In this document: positions 30,335-43,544 of the stretch, piece by piece | How positions within the stretch are numbered: position 1 is the first letter of the stretch | How the letters are laid out: each line of letters begins with the position of its first letter | Assembly: GCA_009760885.1 (NCBI GenBank) | Contig: CM019719.1 | Coordinates: 23,768,084 to 23,832,083, forward strand | Direction: 5' to 3' | DNA: 64,000 nucleotides | DNA from: Achatina immaculata | Taxonomy: Eukaryota; Mollusca; Gastropoda; Stylommatophora; Achatinidae | Notes under the pieces: model-generated | Told to the model about the DNA's origin: nothing | Seen by the model: the letters and a program-made list of their open reading frames with translations, nothing else | Databases searched by the model: none | Translations under genes and position numbers: made by a program

Positions 30335-32918
30335 ATTGATTGATTGATCTTTATTTCAAAAGGGTTAAGAATTGGGGACGCAGGCCCGTCTGACATTCTG
30401 CTCTTTATCATACATCTTTCACTTTATTCCAGACATTCTACAGATATGCTGTTCATATAACAAACATAATTAACATTGAAGCTGAGAGACATAAAATAAA
30501 ATATAACATTTACTTTTCGCTCTTAAACATTCACTCAGTACAGAAGTAACTACATACATTATAAATGACTATCTCCTAAACAAAATTTTTGGGACTATTC
30601 AGAAAACAATTAATTGTATTCGGTGTCTATAAGAGCAGTTTAAGATAACTTTTAAGTTTTATAATTCATGGAGGCGTGTAGTTGACATCAAATAGATATT
30701 GGGAAAGCTTGTAGTTGTAGGAAGGAGTATAATTTCTATTTTTTATATAGGATGGGAGGGTATTCCAAAGATGAGCAGCAGAGTAACTAAAGCTTTTCTT
30801 GTAAAGATCAAGTCTAGGTTTTGGAAGACATGTTTTTCAAGCGTTGGCTGCACTTTGGGCTAAATTTAAACAGGTTCCATAGATAAGGCAGGGCATGCTG
30901 TGAAAGAATTTGATGTACTAACTTGGCTTTGTTGAAGAGGAACCTGTTCTTAAGAGGTAGTATTTTGGTACGTCTGTGATTGTTAGTTGTTTGTGCTTGA
31001 TCTTTGTCACCAATAAGCTTTACTGCTCGCTTTTGGAGTGAGCAAAGCCTCTTTGTATTTGACACTGAGCAACCATCCCAAACTGTTGAGCAGTAGTCTA
31101 AATGTGTTTGTATATGAGATATGTAGTATGTCTTCCTAGTGTCTTGATCGATGAAGTGTTTAATTTTAGCTAATTGGTATACTTTTTGTACGATGAGTTT
31201 TGTTAGACATTGCACATGAGAGTTCCAGGTCAGATGTTGGTCAATAATAAGACCTAGTGTTTTGTGCTCGCTAACGTTTTCTATCTGTGATGTTTCTGTA
31301 TAGAGCCGAAGTGTTGTTTTTGTTGCGTTTTGTAGTTTCTGTCTTGTTGTTATGAGCATTTATTTTGTTTTATCGGTGTTTATAATCATGCCATTATTTT
31401 TGCTCCATCTAATTAAATTGTATAACTCGACCTGAAGAGTTGATTCTAGATTAACACAGTCGTAGCCACTGGTGTAGACTGTGCAATCATCGGCAAAAAG
31501 GTCACAAGAAGAGTGTTTAAGATGAAGTGGAAGATCATTGATATAGATAGCAAAGAGCAGTGGGCCTAGAATAGAACCTTGCGGAACACCAGTGTCAACT
31601 GTAGTAGAATTTGATAGAGAATTGTTGAAGAATACTACCTGTTGTCTGTCTGAAAGAAACGATGCAATTAATTTTATTAGGTTAGGGTGCAATTTATAAG
31701 TCTTTATTTTTCTTACAAGAATATCGTGGTCAATCATATCAAATGCCTTTTTAAAGTCGACAAAGATGGCACCACATAGTCTGTTGTCATTTATGTTTAC
31801 TAACCAGTTTTCTGTCATTTTGGTAAGAGCTGTGTGGCAGGAATGATTGGGTCTAAAGCCTGACTGACTGTCTATGAGTAAATTGTTCTCTTGCATGTGT
31901 TGTAGAGTTATTTTGTATATGTGTTTTTCGAGTGGTTTTGATAATGACGATAATATGGATATTGGTCTATAGTTGGTAAGATTGTTGGATGAGCCAGATT
32001 TAAAGCGAGGATACACCTTAGCAGTTTTAAAAGCCTCAGGGAAATAACATTTTGCAATGCACTGGTTGTAAATATATGTTAGTGTATGTGAAATGACAGG
32101 TGCAGCATAACATAAGATCTTATTACTAATATCATCAAGCCCAGCTGTATTGTTGTTTTTTAAGGTTAAGAGATAACTGTGAACTTCACTGACTGTTAAG
32201 AATGGAATGTGTAACTGTTTAAAATCAGTACATCTGCTGTCCAAGAATGTTTGTAGTTCATGTAAGTCGCATACAGGAGCTGATATTGATGATTTAAGAA
32301 CGTCGATTTCTTCTCTGAAATGTGTACTGATATGTGCGCTAGTGTATGCACGATTGATGATTTGAGAATTACATTCTTTTCTTTTATTTGATAGGGTATT
32401 TATGGCTTTCCAAATTGATTTACTGTCTGATTTATTCTGTATTAGATTCCTGAAGTAATTTTTTTTCTCTTGTCTTATTAAGTATTGAACTTTGTTTCTG
32501 AGTGAACAGTAGGTCATGAAGTCCTTGATTTTGTGCGCCCGGTCACGTTCTCTCATGGATTGTAGTATTTCAGGTGTTATCCAAGGTGACTTCGTCTGGT
32601 GTTTTACTCTCACCTCTTTCATGGGGACATGTTTGTCTAATATATCTCTGAAGATCTTTAGCCAATATTCTATTGCCTCATCAGGGTCAGTTAGTTGGTA
32701 CACGTGTGTAAGTGAAGATTCTTGCAAATCATTAAGGAATAATTCTAGGTTAAATTTTCTGAAGCTTCTAAATTTCATACTGATGTGATTGTGTTTAGGA
32801 AGTTTATACCCCTTTCTTGTCCACGTACAGCAGACTGGGTAATGATCACTTAACGAAGTATGAGGGATGTTACATTCAGTGATGTTTTCTGTGAGGGATA
32901 AGCAGGAAATTTGTCATT
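30335..32918 (-). mobile_element. CR1/Jockey-like LINE, 5'-truncated, nearly intact reverse transcriptase
   Basis: About 2.6 kb on the minus strand. The 5' end keeps the last part of the apurinic-type endonuclease (TSLSDHYPVC). The reverse transcriptase follows with NYRPISILSSLSKPLEK, SQSGFRPNHSCHTAL, FVDFKKAFDMIDHDIL, GVPQGSILGPLLF and the catalytic LFADDCTVY, then the thumb (GMIINTDKTK). A single in-frame TAA at 31360-31362 follows, and the frame then continues MLITTRQKL to SKT near 30814. The 3' end is an AATAAA-like stretch and a short (AATC)n tail. It ends abruptly at the 5' side without an ORF1. Confidence 0.92.
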
Positions 32919-33469
32919 TTTCTCCAGTTTTGCTGATAACTTCTGTCATTACTTTGAACTTGCCCATTTCTGGTGGTATGTTTTAGATATGTTTTTTTGG
33001 CATTTTGGGGTACTAAAAGAAGACTCTTGTCGATTGATTCGAGCTCACGTTAGACTCGAGTCACTTTAAAGAATCAACTTGTGTTAAACTCTAAGAGGTG
33101 AAGAATGGTCACTCAGAATTGTAGATAGTCTAATATGATGCCAGACTGGAATCAGAATTGTCAGAAAGCAAGAACAAATATAACATTAAAAACTACATAG
33201 TTAATCATCCTGATTGTAGACAATCAACTCATATCTCATTTTTTTTTTATTGTTATTAATGAGTATCTGCTTTATTTATGTATTCATTGAATAGTTTGTC
33301 ATAGCAGTCCTAATACCCTTTTCAAACTCATCTTGCAACTGGACACTTTTTTTTAAGTTTGTCAATTCAATGGCCTTATAAAAGTGGGATATTAGTAAAA
33401 AATCTAGAACAGTGCATCTTTCCATGATGCCTGTACCTGTGTCTTGTGGAGAGAGAACGAGATAAACTA

Positions 33470-34791
33470 ATATAACAAACTTGTGAGAGTTGTATAGAGT
33501 ATACAAGTGAGGCAGACTACTCAGCTGCAACAAAGAAAGCTTGTGATAGCTAGCAATCACCATACAACAAACTTGTGAGAGTTGTATAGAGTATACAAGT
33601 GAGGCAGACTACTCAGCTGCAACAAAGAAAGCTTGTGATAGCTAGCAATCACCATACAACAAACTTGTGAGAGTTGTATAGAGTATACAAGTGAGGCAGA
33701 CTACTCAGCTGCAACAAAGAAAGCTTGTGATAGCTAGCAATCACCATACAACAAACTTGTGAGAGTTGTATAGAGTATACAAGTGAGGCAGACTACTCAG
33801 CTGCAACAAAGAAAGCTTGTGATAGCTAGCAATCACCATACAACAAACTTGTGAGAGTTGTATAGAGTATACAAGTGAGGCAGACTACTCAGCTGCAACA
33901 AAGAAAGCTTGTGATAGCTAGCAATCACTGTACAACAAACTTGTGAGAGTTGTATAGAGTATACAAGTGAGGCAGACTACTCAGCTGCAACAAAGAAAGC
34001 TTGTGATAGCTAGCAGTCACTATACAACAACTTGTGAGAGTTGTATAGAGTACAAGTGAGGCAGACTACTCAGCTGCAACAAAGAAAGCTTGTGATAGCT
34101 AGCAATCACCATACAACAAACTTGTGAGAGTTGTATAGAGTATACAAGTGAGGCAGACTACTCAGCTGCAACAAAGAAAGCTTGTGATAGCTAGCAATCA
34201 CCATACAACAAACTTGTGAGAGTTGTATAGAGTATACAAGTGAGGCAGACTACTCAGCTGCAACAAAGAAAGCTTGTGATAGCTAGCAATCACCATACAA
34301 CAAACTTGTGAGAGTTGTATAGAGTATACAAGTGAGGCAGACTACTCAGCTGCAACAAAGAAAGCTTGTGATAGCTAGCAATCACCATACAACAAACTTG
34401 TGAGAGTTGTATAGAGTATACAAGTGAGGCAGACTACTCAGCTGCAACAAAGAAAGCTTGTGATAGCTAGCAATCACCATACAACAAACTTGTGAGAGTT
34501 GTATAGAGTATACAAGTGAGGCAGACTACTCAGCTGCAACAAAGAAAGCTTGTGATAGCTAGCAATCACTGTACAACAAACTTGTGAGAGTTGTATAGAG
34601 TATACAAGTGAGGCAGACTATTCAGCTGCAACAAAGAAAGCTTGTGATAGCTAGCAGTCACTATACAACAAACTTGTGAGAGTTGTATAGAGTATACAAG
34701 TGAGGCAGACTACTCAGCTGCAACAAAGAAAGCTTGTGATAGCTAGCAATCACTGTACAACAAACTTGTGAGAGTTGTATAGAGTATACAA
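33470..34791. repeat. Satellite array, 92 bp x about 14
   Basis: The unit starts caaacttgtgagagttgtat, contains agtgaggcagactactcagc and aagcttgtgatagctagcaa, and is almost identical in all copies. Each unit carries the short inverted pair acttgt/acaagt. One copy near 34025 is a few bases shorter. No frame runs through it, since 92 is not a multiple of 3. Confidence 0.97.
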
Positions 34792-34799
34792 TAGATTTT

Positions 34800-37700
34800 G
34801 GCTGATTAATATTCCATCTGAAATATCAGTTATTTAAGACACACCTTGTTTTGGAGTTTGATTTTTAAGGGAAAAGATGTGTTTTATAATGTTAATGTAG
34901 CAAATGTGGGCACTTTTTTTTTTCATTATTTGACTGCATGTGAGTAATATGTAACCATTTCCTGGCCAAAGTCAAAACTTTCTTGGACAAATTAATTTGG
35001 AGTTTAAATTTATTAGGTATGTAGTAGCTCATTTCACAAACAAATGATCATTATATGCAGAGAAAATTGGTTAATTCAATTTAGTTAATAGATTAGGTAA
35101 ATAAACTGTTTATAAATGTTACATTCCAAGAAAACTACATGAGGTGCAAAAAATAGCATATAAATTATAAATATAGTGAAAAGGGCAAGTGGAGGTGTAA
35201 ATTAATGGATCCTGCAGCAAGTCTTTTTTTTTTTTTTAATTGATAAGAAAGGATTAATTATTCTGTTTGGCCCAGGTATCTTCACATTCTTCAAAGAAAC
35301 CACACAAGAGTGCCACATCTTATCCATTGTGATGTCAATGAACCACAAACATTGTACACTTTTTGTGCCACCAACCTGTTAAGTGTATCTCTTATTTAAT
35401 TTATAAGTGTCTCTTTTCTACTTTTACCTGCACATTTGATTTTTTCCCCCACCTGTTTCACATAATATAATAGTAAAGCTGCAAGGGGCCGATCATTCAA
35501 CAATGAAGAATGTTAATATTGTTCAATAATCTTGATATTGCAGATGTAGATATGCAGTGTTCAAATTTACCTCGGTAATCAAGTACAGTGTTCAGATTTA
35601 CCTCAGTAATCAAGTACAGTGTTCAGATTTACTTCAGTAATCAGCATTATCCAGCATGGGACATGGCCCTGTCTCACTGTGTAATGAAACTTACATGCGT
35701 GTAGTCCATGCCAGTTGTTCTTTGTTCGTGCACCTTGAATGTGGTTCATGTAAAAATATACTGACTGTTTTGCATGATATAAAAAAAAATTATGCAAATA
35801 ATATATTTTCTTATTTACCAGTGTTTATTTGATAGGGTATATTCTTGTACAATTTTATCGTCATTTTTACTGCATTTGTTATTTGACAACGTACTATTAA
35901 TTTATGACACTGTCTTGAACAGTTGTATCAATCTTGTCCTCACTATATCTTGCCTATCCTGTAATAACGTGGTTTTATCCTTTGCTACTTTTAAACATCT
36001 TTTCAATATGTTTGTTCATTTTGCTGAAGGATAATTACTTAATCTTAATTATAATTTTGAAAGTTGTATTTCAGTAAGTCACAACTTTGTAAGTATTGTA
36101 ATACGTTCTACATTTTTTTTGCTCAGCATTAACGTATAGTCTTTGGTTTTTTTGGTTTAATTTTTTTGTTTTTTGTTTTTATGTCACTTTGGAATTTGTT
36201 TCCAGTAAATTCTGTCACCACATGAATATGGAACAATTTCTTTTTTTTGTGTATTTTCTCTCTGAAAATTTTTTTTTTTTATCTTTCAATGCATTTCTAT
36301 TACTTTCTCTTCCATTTTTAAAGGATGTCAGTTCTTGCCAATATTTTGTCTGTGTATCTAACTGCATGCTTGGCACATATAATATGTTTCTTGAGATTAC
36401 TGTTTATTATTTCAGTCATATTGCTGTGTTATCACATTTAAGTCCCATTGCTCAGAGGAGACTTATTCACGTTTTATTTCATTCTGAGAAATTGTCCCTG
36501 TTGCATTTATCTGTTCATTATTATTATTGTTGTTGTTGTTGTTGTTAATTTGTAATTACAATGTTTTGATCTGTAAAAAATGAAGTCAGCAAAATTTACC
36601 TTGCTTTACAGCCTTTTCCAGTTTTCTGCCTCTTTTAATGCTACTTTCTAAGAACTGTCAGAAGTGTTTCTATGCTGTCTAAATAATTTGTTTTTATATG
36701 TGTAAACCACATTGATGTGGTCTTCTGTATTTATTAGACTTAACTTTAAATATCCCAGAGTTTACTTTCTTGCTCATATATTATCTCAGTATCTTTGGAA
36801 ATTTTTTTTTTTTTAGGAAGAGGAACAACTGCACTTTGTTCACAAGGAAATTGGACGGTTGAGAAATCGGTGAATTTGGCTATGTAAGAATCTCTTTCAG
36901 ATGTAGGCTACTTCATGGACAATGTGGCAAAGCCTCTGGAGAAAGAATACATTTAACAGAGCTACTTACTTGTTATGTGAACATGACTGGGAGTAAACTA
37001 ATGGGTATCAAAAATTCTGTCTTTCATTGTTAGCTTATATACTGGCTTATACAGGGATACAAGGTTACCTGCTAGCTCTGTCTGGAAGCACATGGGTTCA
37101 TATGTCCATGATGCTTGGTGGGAAAATCCAGTTTTATCCAGGTGTCTGTGGCACTCCCAAGCCAGCTTCAGGTCCAGCCCGCTTCAGGTCCAGCCCCTGC
37201 ATCTGAATCTTCTGGCATAGATCTTCAAAGAATGAGGACTCTGATTGCTGATGCTCTGGAGTTTGGGCTCAGCTCTTTCAGGGACATTCATTTGTACCTC
37301 CCTCCTCAGTGCTTCCAGTAACCAGTGAAACTCCATTATCAGAATTCCAATATACACCGTTTTATTCTTGTCTCTTGATCAGTTGACACATTCAAGATTT
37401 TAGAGATCAAGTGACACAGAAGTTCTGTACGGTTTTATGTTATTTGGAATATTCATTATGGCAGCTAGCCATTACATGTCCACACATCAGAATAATTCAG
37501 CAGCATGTTGAAGCTAAAATCTCAGCTGTGGACTGTCTGGCAATTTTGGAGTCAAGCTAAAACATTAAAACTTTTATGACCTTTTATTTGAAGTTCAAAG
37601 TCATCAGTTACAGTTTCATTTGCCTGCAGCCCTCTTTGTCCATTTCTAAGAACGTTTAATGCTTAAGGTGTTGCAGAAATATGGTCTTTGAATTTTGCAG

Positions 37701-37845
37701 GTCTATGATATATATTAGATGGCATATAATAAATTGGAAATTAAAAAAACAATTCAAAATTATAGCTATAGATATTTTGTTTGGTAGAACTAACTGGGAA
37801 TTCCAGCAACTGCAGCATCAAAAAAAATTTTTTTTGTATTTGTGA
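34800..37845. other. Intergenic stretch, no gene supported
   Basis: AT-rich. It holds a 31-bp triplicate at 35556-35646 (cagtgttcagatttacctca), a TTG/TTA microsatellite at 36516-36547 and a more GC-rich patch at 37100-37330 with a 68-codon frame (MVGKSSFIQV...) that I do not recognise. A 3' splice-site-like tract followed by a short open frame (EEEQLHFVHKEIGRLRNR, stop) at 36819-36875 is noted but not accepted as an exon. Confidence 0.4.
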
Positions 37846-37847
37846 GC

Positions 37848-38092
37848 AGGCATCTACATCTGTCATGTGATGAGAAGAAACAGAGAATCCCAAAAACAAG
37901 CTATCAAGTAGAACACAACAGGCTGAAGAAAAAAGAGGTCAACCAAATGAAACTCTAAAGAGGACATTGTTAAGAGAGGCCAAATTAGTAGGCATAAAAT
38001 CCCTTGAGGATGAAAAGCTCACCAAAAACAGGAAAACTTGGCGAACTACCATGCGAGCCCTATGTGATGTTTAACAGCACGGAAAGGATGTA
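37848..38092 (+). mobile_element. LINE 3' end, family A (copy A9)
   Basis: Contains gagaagaaacagagaatccc, aaactctaaagaggacattg and ends gatgtttaacagcacggaaa. Stops and indels interrupt the frame. Confidence 0.8.
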
Positions 38093-38099
38093 AGATTTA

Positions 38100-39350
38100 T
38101 TTAGAATTTGTCAGACAGAAAATTTCCAGAAACACCTGCAAGAAGAACTGGTCTGAAAATGCTATAAATATACATTTATTAATGAATTTATACATTTGCA
38201 GCTCTGTGTCCCACAGCTGTTACTAAATTTTATATATGCTTGTTAATCGAACCATATTGTTTTTTGGGGGGTTTTTTTGTTGTTAGAACTGCTGTTTGAA
38301 GATAATTATGCAAATTACTGTACATGCATTGCAGATCAAATTATATTATTTTATATTCAGAATTGGTGCAGAATTTTTATGTTGTTAGTTTATAAAACAT
38401 AAACGAATTAAGGGAATTTCTATAATTTATGGTCACAAAGCGTTATTTCAGTATAATGCTAATTTATAAATAATGTATTTACAATGTTGGAAATGGAATT
38501 AGATCTCTTTTTATATATCAGAGTCTTCATTAAGTCAAAGAAATTTATGAATGATTTTTTTTTAAAAAAGTTAAAATGATCTTTTCTCTCATAATTGTTA
38601 ATGAATATTTATTTTTATTAACTTAATGATAGAAATGTTTTTGTTTTTATAACTAATATTTGCAATACAATGATCGAAGTGCTTATTTAATTGCTGATGC
38701 ACTTTGGATTGAATTTATACAACAGGGCTACTTCTGTGATTCACAGACTGATTTGTCTCAAATTTTTAATGAAAATATATGCGTGCATCAATGGTCATTA
38801 AATGTGTACTTACATATAATTGTGTTAATTTTTTTTCAAATTAATAATTGCATTTCATGATGTATGGAAATAACTGGATAATCTTTTTTATAGAATTTCT
38901 GCTTTGTGTTTGCAGGAAGTGGATAACTTACACACCATTTAATAATGATACTCGTAAGTAATAGAGAAAAAAAAGCATGTATTCCTCTTGGACATTTTGA
39001 ACTTATGAGGTACTTCATTCCTGATGGAGTTCTTGCATTATTAAATATATAAATATACATAAAGTAACAGCAGTAACGCCCTGATTAAAAAAAAAAAGTA
39101 TTAGACTTTTTAAGAAAGGCAGGAATTGCTTTACTCATTAACAAGCACATGGTTGCTATGGTTCATATTAAACTAAATTCACACAAAAAAACTGACAGGA
39201 TGAAAGAAACTGGGAAAGAAAAGCCTAAATGAACATGTATAATATAAAACAGATACAAAAGGGCAAAGAAAAGGGAGCACACAGCTGTGAGTTATATGAA
39301 GCTGTATCTGAGAAAGCATGTTTTTTTTTTTTATCAGTCTCTATCTTAAT
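38100..39350. other. AT-rich intergenic stretch, nothing recognised
   Basis: No coding, RNA or repeat feature could be supported here beyond simple A/T runs. Confidence 0.5.
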
Positions 39351-39352
39351 GT

Positions 39353-40024
39353 GAAGAAAACTAAATTGATGACAACTGACAAAACAAACAAGGCAGCTGA
39401 TGTATGTATCAATGAGGAAAAACTGGAAGAAAGTGGAGAGTTTTGAATATCTTGGATCACTGCTAACTAATAATGGAAATACAATGAGGGAAATTAAAAG
39501 GAGGACATCTATCGCTCTTCAGAAAGTAAACAACTAAAGAATCTGTGGAGAGGAACAGACAGAACTACAAAAATAAGATTTTTAAGGGCATGCATCTTTC
39601 GAATCGCAACATATGCCTGTGAGACCTGGACACTTAACAAAACAGCTGAGAAACACATAAATGCCTTTACTGTAAATGCTACAGAAGAGTTCTTCAAATA
39701 TAATGGATGCAAAAAAGAACAAATATATCCATACTACAATAACTTAATATTGAAGAAGACTGGCTAGTAAAGAGGATTAAAGAGAGAAAACTTAAATATT
39801 TTGGACACGTTAAATATCATGATAATCTAGAGAAAACCGTCTTGGAAGGGTACGTAATGGGAAAAAGAAAGAGAGGAAGACCAAGGCGAAGACGGCTGCA
39901 AGACATCGTTGATGATCTGCAAATGGATGCATCAGCAGCAGGCCATCTTGCTCACAACCGAGAGGCCTAAAGGAGCGCTGTTAGGGAGGCAAAGTTCCAC
40001 AAGGGACATGCAAATGAATGAATG
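39353..40024 (+). mobile_element. LINE 3' portion, family C (copy C2)
   Basis: Begins within the reverse transcriptase end (LNVKKTKLMTTDKTNKA, then a [15 protein letters not shown] stretch). It continues through cacttaacaaaacagctgag and gaagacggctgcaagacatc to the tail atgaatgaatga. Several stops are present. Confidence 0.82.
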
Positions 40025-40029
40025 ATTAG

Positions 40030-41395
40030 TTGGCATTAATGAATGGATGGAGGAAGGGGGTAAGAAGGAGGGGAAACTGATCATCAAGTCAAGATAAAAA
40101 TGGGTAGAATAAAATTAATGTAGTAGGAGTAGATGCTCTAGAACATCAGTTTACAGTTGAGGAACGGCGAGAGGAAGGAATATGACTGTGGAGAAGGGGA
40201 ATGTTAGGGTAAAGTTGAATTATGAGTTCAGTCCATGTGGTTCCAGAGTCCCAAATTCCCCTATGAAGTGGTGTTTGTGTGCCAGACAGTTTCTGTCATC
40301 AGAGTGGCAATGTTTGATAGGTGCTACCTGGCTGGAAGCTGGGCCTGTCTCTGTGGTTAGGGCCTTTGAAATGATTTGAAAATGGCATAGAAGCATTCAT
40401 AGGACTTTCATTAAGGAATAATTTCCAATCCAGATCCAGCACTTGTTTAAAATAAGAAATCATCTGTGAGCACTGACCAATCAATATCAAAGTGAAGGAG
40501 AGATTTTAAAAAAATCATTTAAAGAAACATCATTTTAAAAAATTCATTCAAAATAACATAAAATTCAGATTTAACAATAAAAACTGACTGACCCTTACTG
40601 AATATAAAAAAGATTTTTAAGAATCATCTACAAATAAAAAAACTATCTAACACTGAATACAATTAAGATATTGCCAAAGTCTTTACTGACTGGCTTTCCA
40701 TGCGAAGACAATAGATCTCAAATTGTCACAGCTTAGCCTATGTTAACAAAAGGATACCTGACACTCTCGAGTAAAGGAAGGTTCCTCAGAGCACGTCAAC
40801 TATCTGATAGCAAGATAAGACCCACACTGTTGTCAGCAAATTTTATGGACTGTGCCAATGGATGTAAAGTGCAGTTTTACAAGATTCTGCAAAAAAAAAA
40901 AAGGACGGAAAATAAAAAGAAAAGTGAGATGAGCACACAAGATATTGAAGAACAACAAAAACAAGCCAATATTTTGGCAGAATGGTTATGTCAAAGAAAA
41001 CAAAACAGCAGATATATAAGCAACTTCCAAGTTCACTGAAAATATGCTGCATTGCATTACATTCATTTATCAGCACATTACTTCCCATAAAATAACGTTC
41101 ATATACAAATCACCCCCTTGAAAATAGGCAGGGCTGCTGTTAAAAATCAGAACATCTTAGTAAGATCATGACATCAAGAAGAGACAATTTAAAGAAAAAC
41201 TAGATTTCACTCTCTAGAATCACTTTCTGAGTGCCCACACAAAAACAGTTTTTCAAAGACTGTTCCTTATCAACGTCTTGAGGTCCACTGTAAATGTGGG
41301 TTGTCTGAAATTAAAATCTGACTGGCTGGATGGTGTTAAATTGGTTGTTATTTTAACAAATGGATAGAACTGGGGTTATGTCAGCAGACGTTACC
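40030..41395. other. Intergenic stretch with one repeat segment
   Basis: The piece at 40222-40268 (cagtccatgtggttccagag) is related to 44035-44078 inside the spacer of the large inverted repeat, so an interspersed element is present. The rest is AT-rich and unrecognised. Confidence 0.45.
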
Positions 41396-41397
41396 AA

Positions 41398-41855
41398 GCT
41401 AAAAAAACCAAGTTAAGACTATTCAATTCAATCCACCCTCATTTATGCATGTAGAAGCTGAAAAAACAAGAAATAGACTACAAATTAGACTTTTGAAAAC
41501 AAACGCCTAAAGAAAATACTCTGCATAGTGGAACAAATTCAAGAACAACACAGAGATAAGACAGATGAGTGAACAACAACCAGTCTCATGAGTAATCAGT
41601 AAAAGAAGATGGACATATGTCAGTCACGTGATGAGAAGAAATAGTCAGAGAATCCCAAAACAAGCTGTCATGTGGAACACAACAGGCCGAAGAAAAAGAG
41701 GTCGGCCACTTGAAACTCTAAAGGGGACACTGTTAAGAGAGGCCAAATTAGTAGGCCTTGATGAGGTTGAAAAGCTCATTGAAGACAGGAAAAATCGGCA
41801 AACTACCATGCGAGCCCTATGTGATGTTTAACAGCACAGGAAGGATGTAAGATGT
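41398..41855 (+). mobile_element. LINE 3' end, family A (copy A10)
   Basis: Starts in the connection region and keeps MMRRNSQRIPKQAVMWN, GRRKRGRPLETLKGT and MRALCDV before the stop. The end is gatgtttaacagcacaggaa followed by an AAGATGT tail. Confidence 0.85.
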
Positions 41856-41924
41856 AAGAATGTCAGTATATCATTTCTGGACCATACAAATAGGGGAGAA
41901 GACTTTACAACAGTTATGGGGAGT

Positions 41925-42165
41925 GATAAGAAGAAACGATCAGAGAATCCCAAAATAAGCTATCAAGTGGAACACAACAGGCCAAAGAAAAAGAGGCAGA
42001 CCGCGTGAAACTCTGAAGAGGACATTGTTAAGAGAGGCCAAATTAACAGGCATAAAATCCCCTGATGAGGTTGAAAGACTCGCCGAAGACAGGAAGAATT
42101 GGCAAACTACCTTGTGAGCCCTATGTGACGTTTAATGACACGGGAAGGATATAAGATAAGATGGG
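41925..42165 (+). mobile_element. LINE 3' end, family A (copy A11)
   Basis: Second A copy only 70 bp after A10, in the same direction: agaagaaacgatcagagaat, ccgcgtgaaactctgaagag, tail ggatataagataagat. It may be an independent insertion or a local duplication. Confidence 0.82.
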
Positions 42166-42192
42166 GAGTACAACTATCCTGAAATTAAAAAG

Positions 42193-42332
42193 TCAAGCCT
42201 AATCTCTTTGGTTTATCTGAATGAGTGCGAAAGTCTGTTGTGTGGTATGGCAAATAGGTCAAGCCTAATCTCTGGTTTATCTGAATGAGTGCAAAAGTCT
42301 GTTGTGTGGTATGGCAAATAGGTCATATAGTT
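42193..42332. repeat. Direct duplication, about 66 bp x 2
   Basis: The block gtcaagcctaatctctttgg ... ggcaaataggtcaag occurs twice in tandem with one 2-base difference. Confidence 0.85.
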
Positions 42333-42689
42333 AAGGTCAAGCCTACTCATGCCTCCTGATCAAGCTACTTCAGAAGGCTAAAAGTGTGCTTTGTGTAAGT
42401 CAAATTTGTTGCTACTATGTCTGATTATGCCAACCAAACATCAGTAAGCTGTCAAACATCATTTTTAATAGAAGTATATCTTATGACTACCCTGCAAAAT
42501 GATGTTTGACAGCTTTAATAAAAAAAAAAGCCAATAAACATCTGACTCAAAACTATGTTCAAAAATGACTTAACTGTTGTCACCAATTGCTACCAAAACT
42601 TCCACAAAAAAAGCACACCATTGTTAGCCACTTAATGGACTACTAAGTGTTAGAAAATTGAAACAAGATTATCTTTCTTTTAGTATCAA

Positions 42690-43000
42690 AGCATTCTGTG
42701 TTCTTTGGCTGTTTAGGATTATCTCTGTGTTCTGGACAAATCCATAAGTGCTCCATTCCCCTACTTAAAATATCCTTTCACGGACACAGAGCACTGAAGT
42801 TGTATGCTGGTTTACAATCTTATTGTGCTCATAAGGTTCAAAATCAGACTCTGGTGTCACTGCATTCAGGACAGCCCCATATATGCTCTGCCGCATGCTG
42901 CGGCATCCATCCAAAAGTATGTATGCTAATAGTTCCCATCAAGTGTTGGTTCTTTACTTTGCGTTTTCTGTTAAATTCATTCATTCATTAATATGACATA
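42690..43000. repeat. Two-copy interspersed segment (with 56690-56990)
   Basis: tcactgcattcaggacagcc here parallels tcattgcactcgggacatgt at about 56730, and both continue into loosely similar sequence. Identity is low. No family is recognised. Confidence 0.35.
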
Positions 43001-43544
43001 TCCTTTCCAGAACTTCCCTCTCACAGCCTCCCTGAAGCAAGTTGATCAGCATCTCATAATGACACATTCAGACTTCTTGCCGCACAGTTCAGATTTCCTA
43101 CCAGTACACTTAATTTGTTCTAGCTCCAGCAATCACTTCTCAATTACATTTTTCTTGTGCTCATTACATAGCACTGACAGTTGCCATCACCAGATTTCAC
43201 TGGGGGTGCCTAGTGTCCAAATGATTAGTGTTTTGTTTTCTCATGACAAAGCAGTTACTTATCCAAATGAAGTCACTCTTTTTCTTGTTAGTTATTCGCC
43301 CTTGAAAGGAGGATGGTGGCATTGTACCACTGTTATGTGACTTTCAGCCTGACACATCTGACTTCAGATTGATATATTTTTAGGACCTTAACCACTTGGC
43401 CAGATTACTGTCTGTTTTCAGGGGTATCTTTAGAAAACTGAGTAGTCTTGGTCAGCAATAGTTCACCAGTCCTGGTGCAAATAATGAGCTATGAAGTGCT
43501 GACAATTATGTCGAATGTATAAAATTGGAAAAAAGTAGGAGCAG

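Noticed and set aside
33540..34791. A CRISPR array
   Set aside because: The 92-bp repeats are head-to-tail with no unique spacers, and the DNA is from an animal.
37115..37321. 68-codon GC-richer frame as a gene
   Set aside because: No start context, partner exon or recognisable family; could be a decayed repeat.
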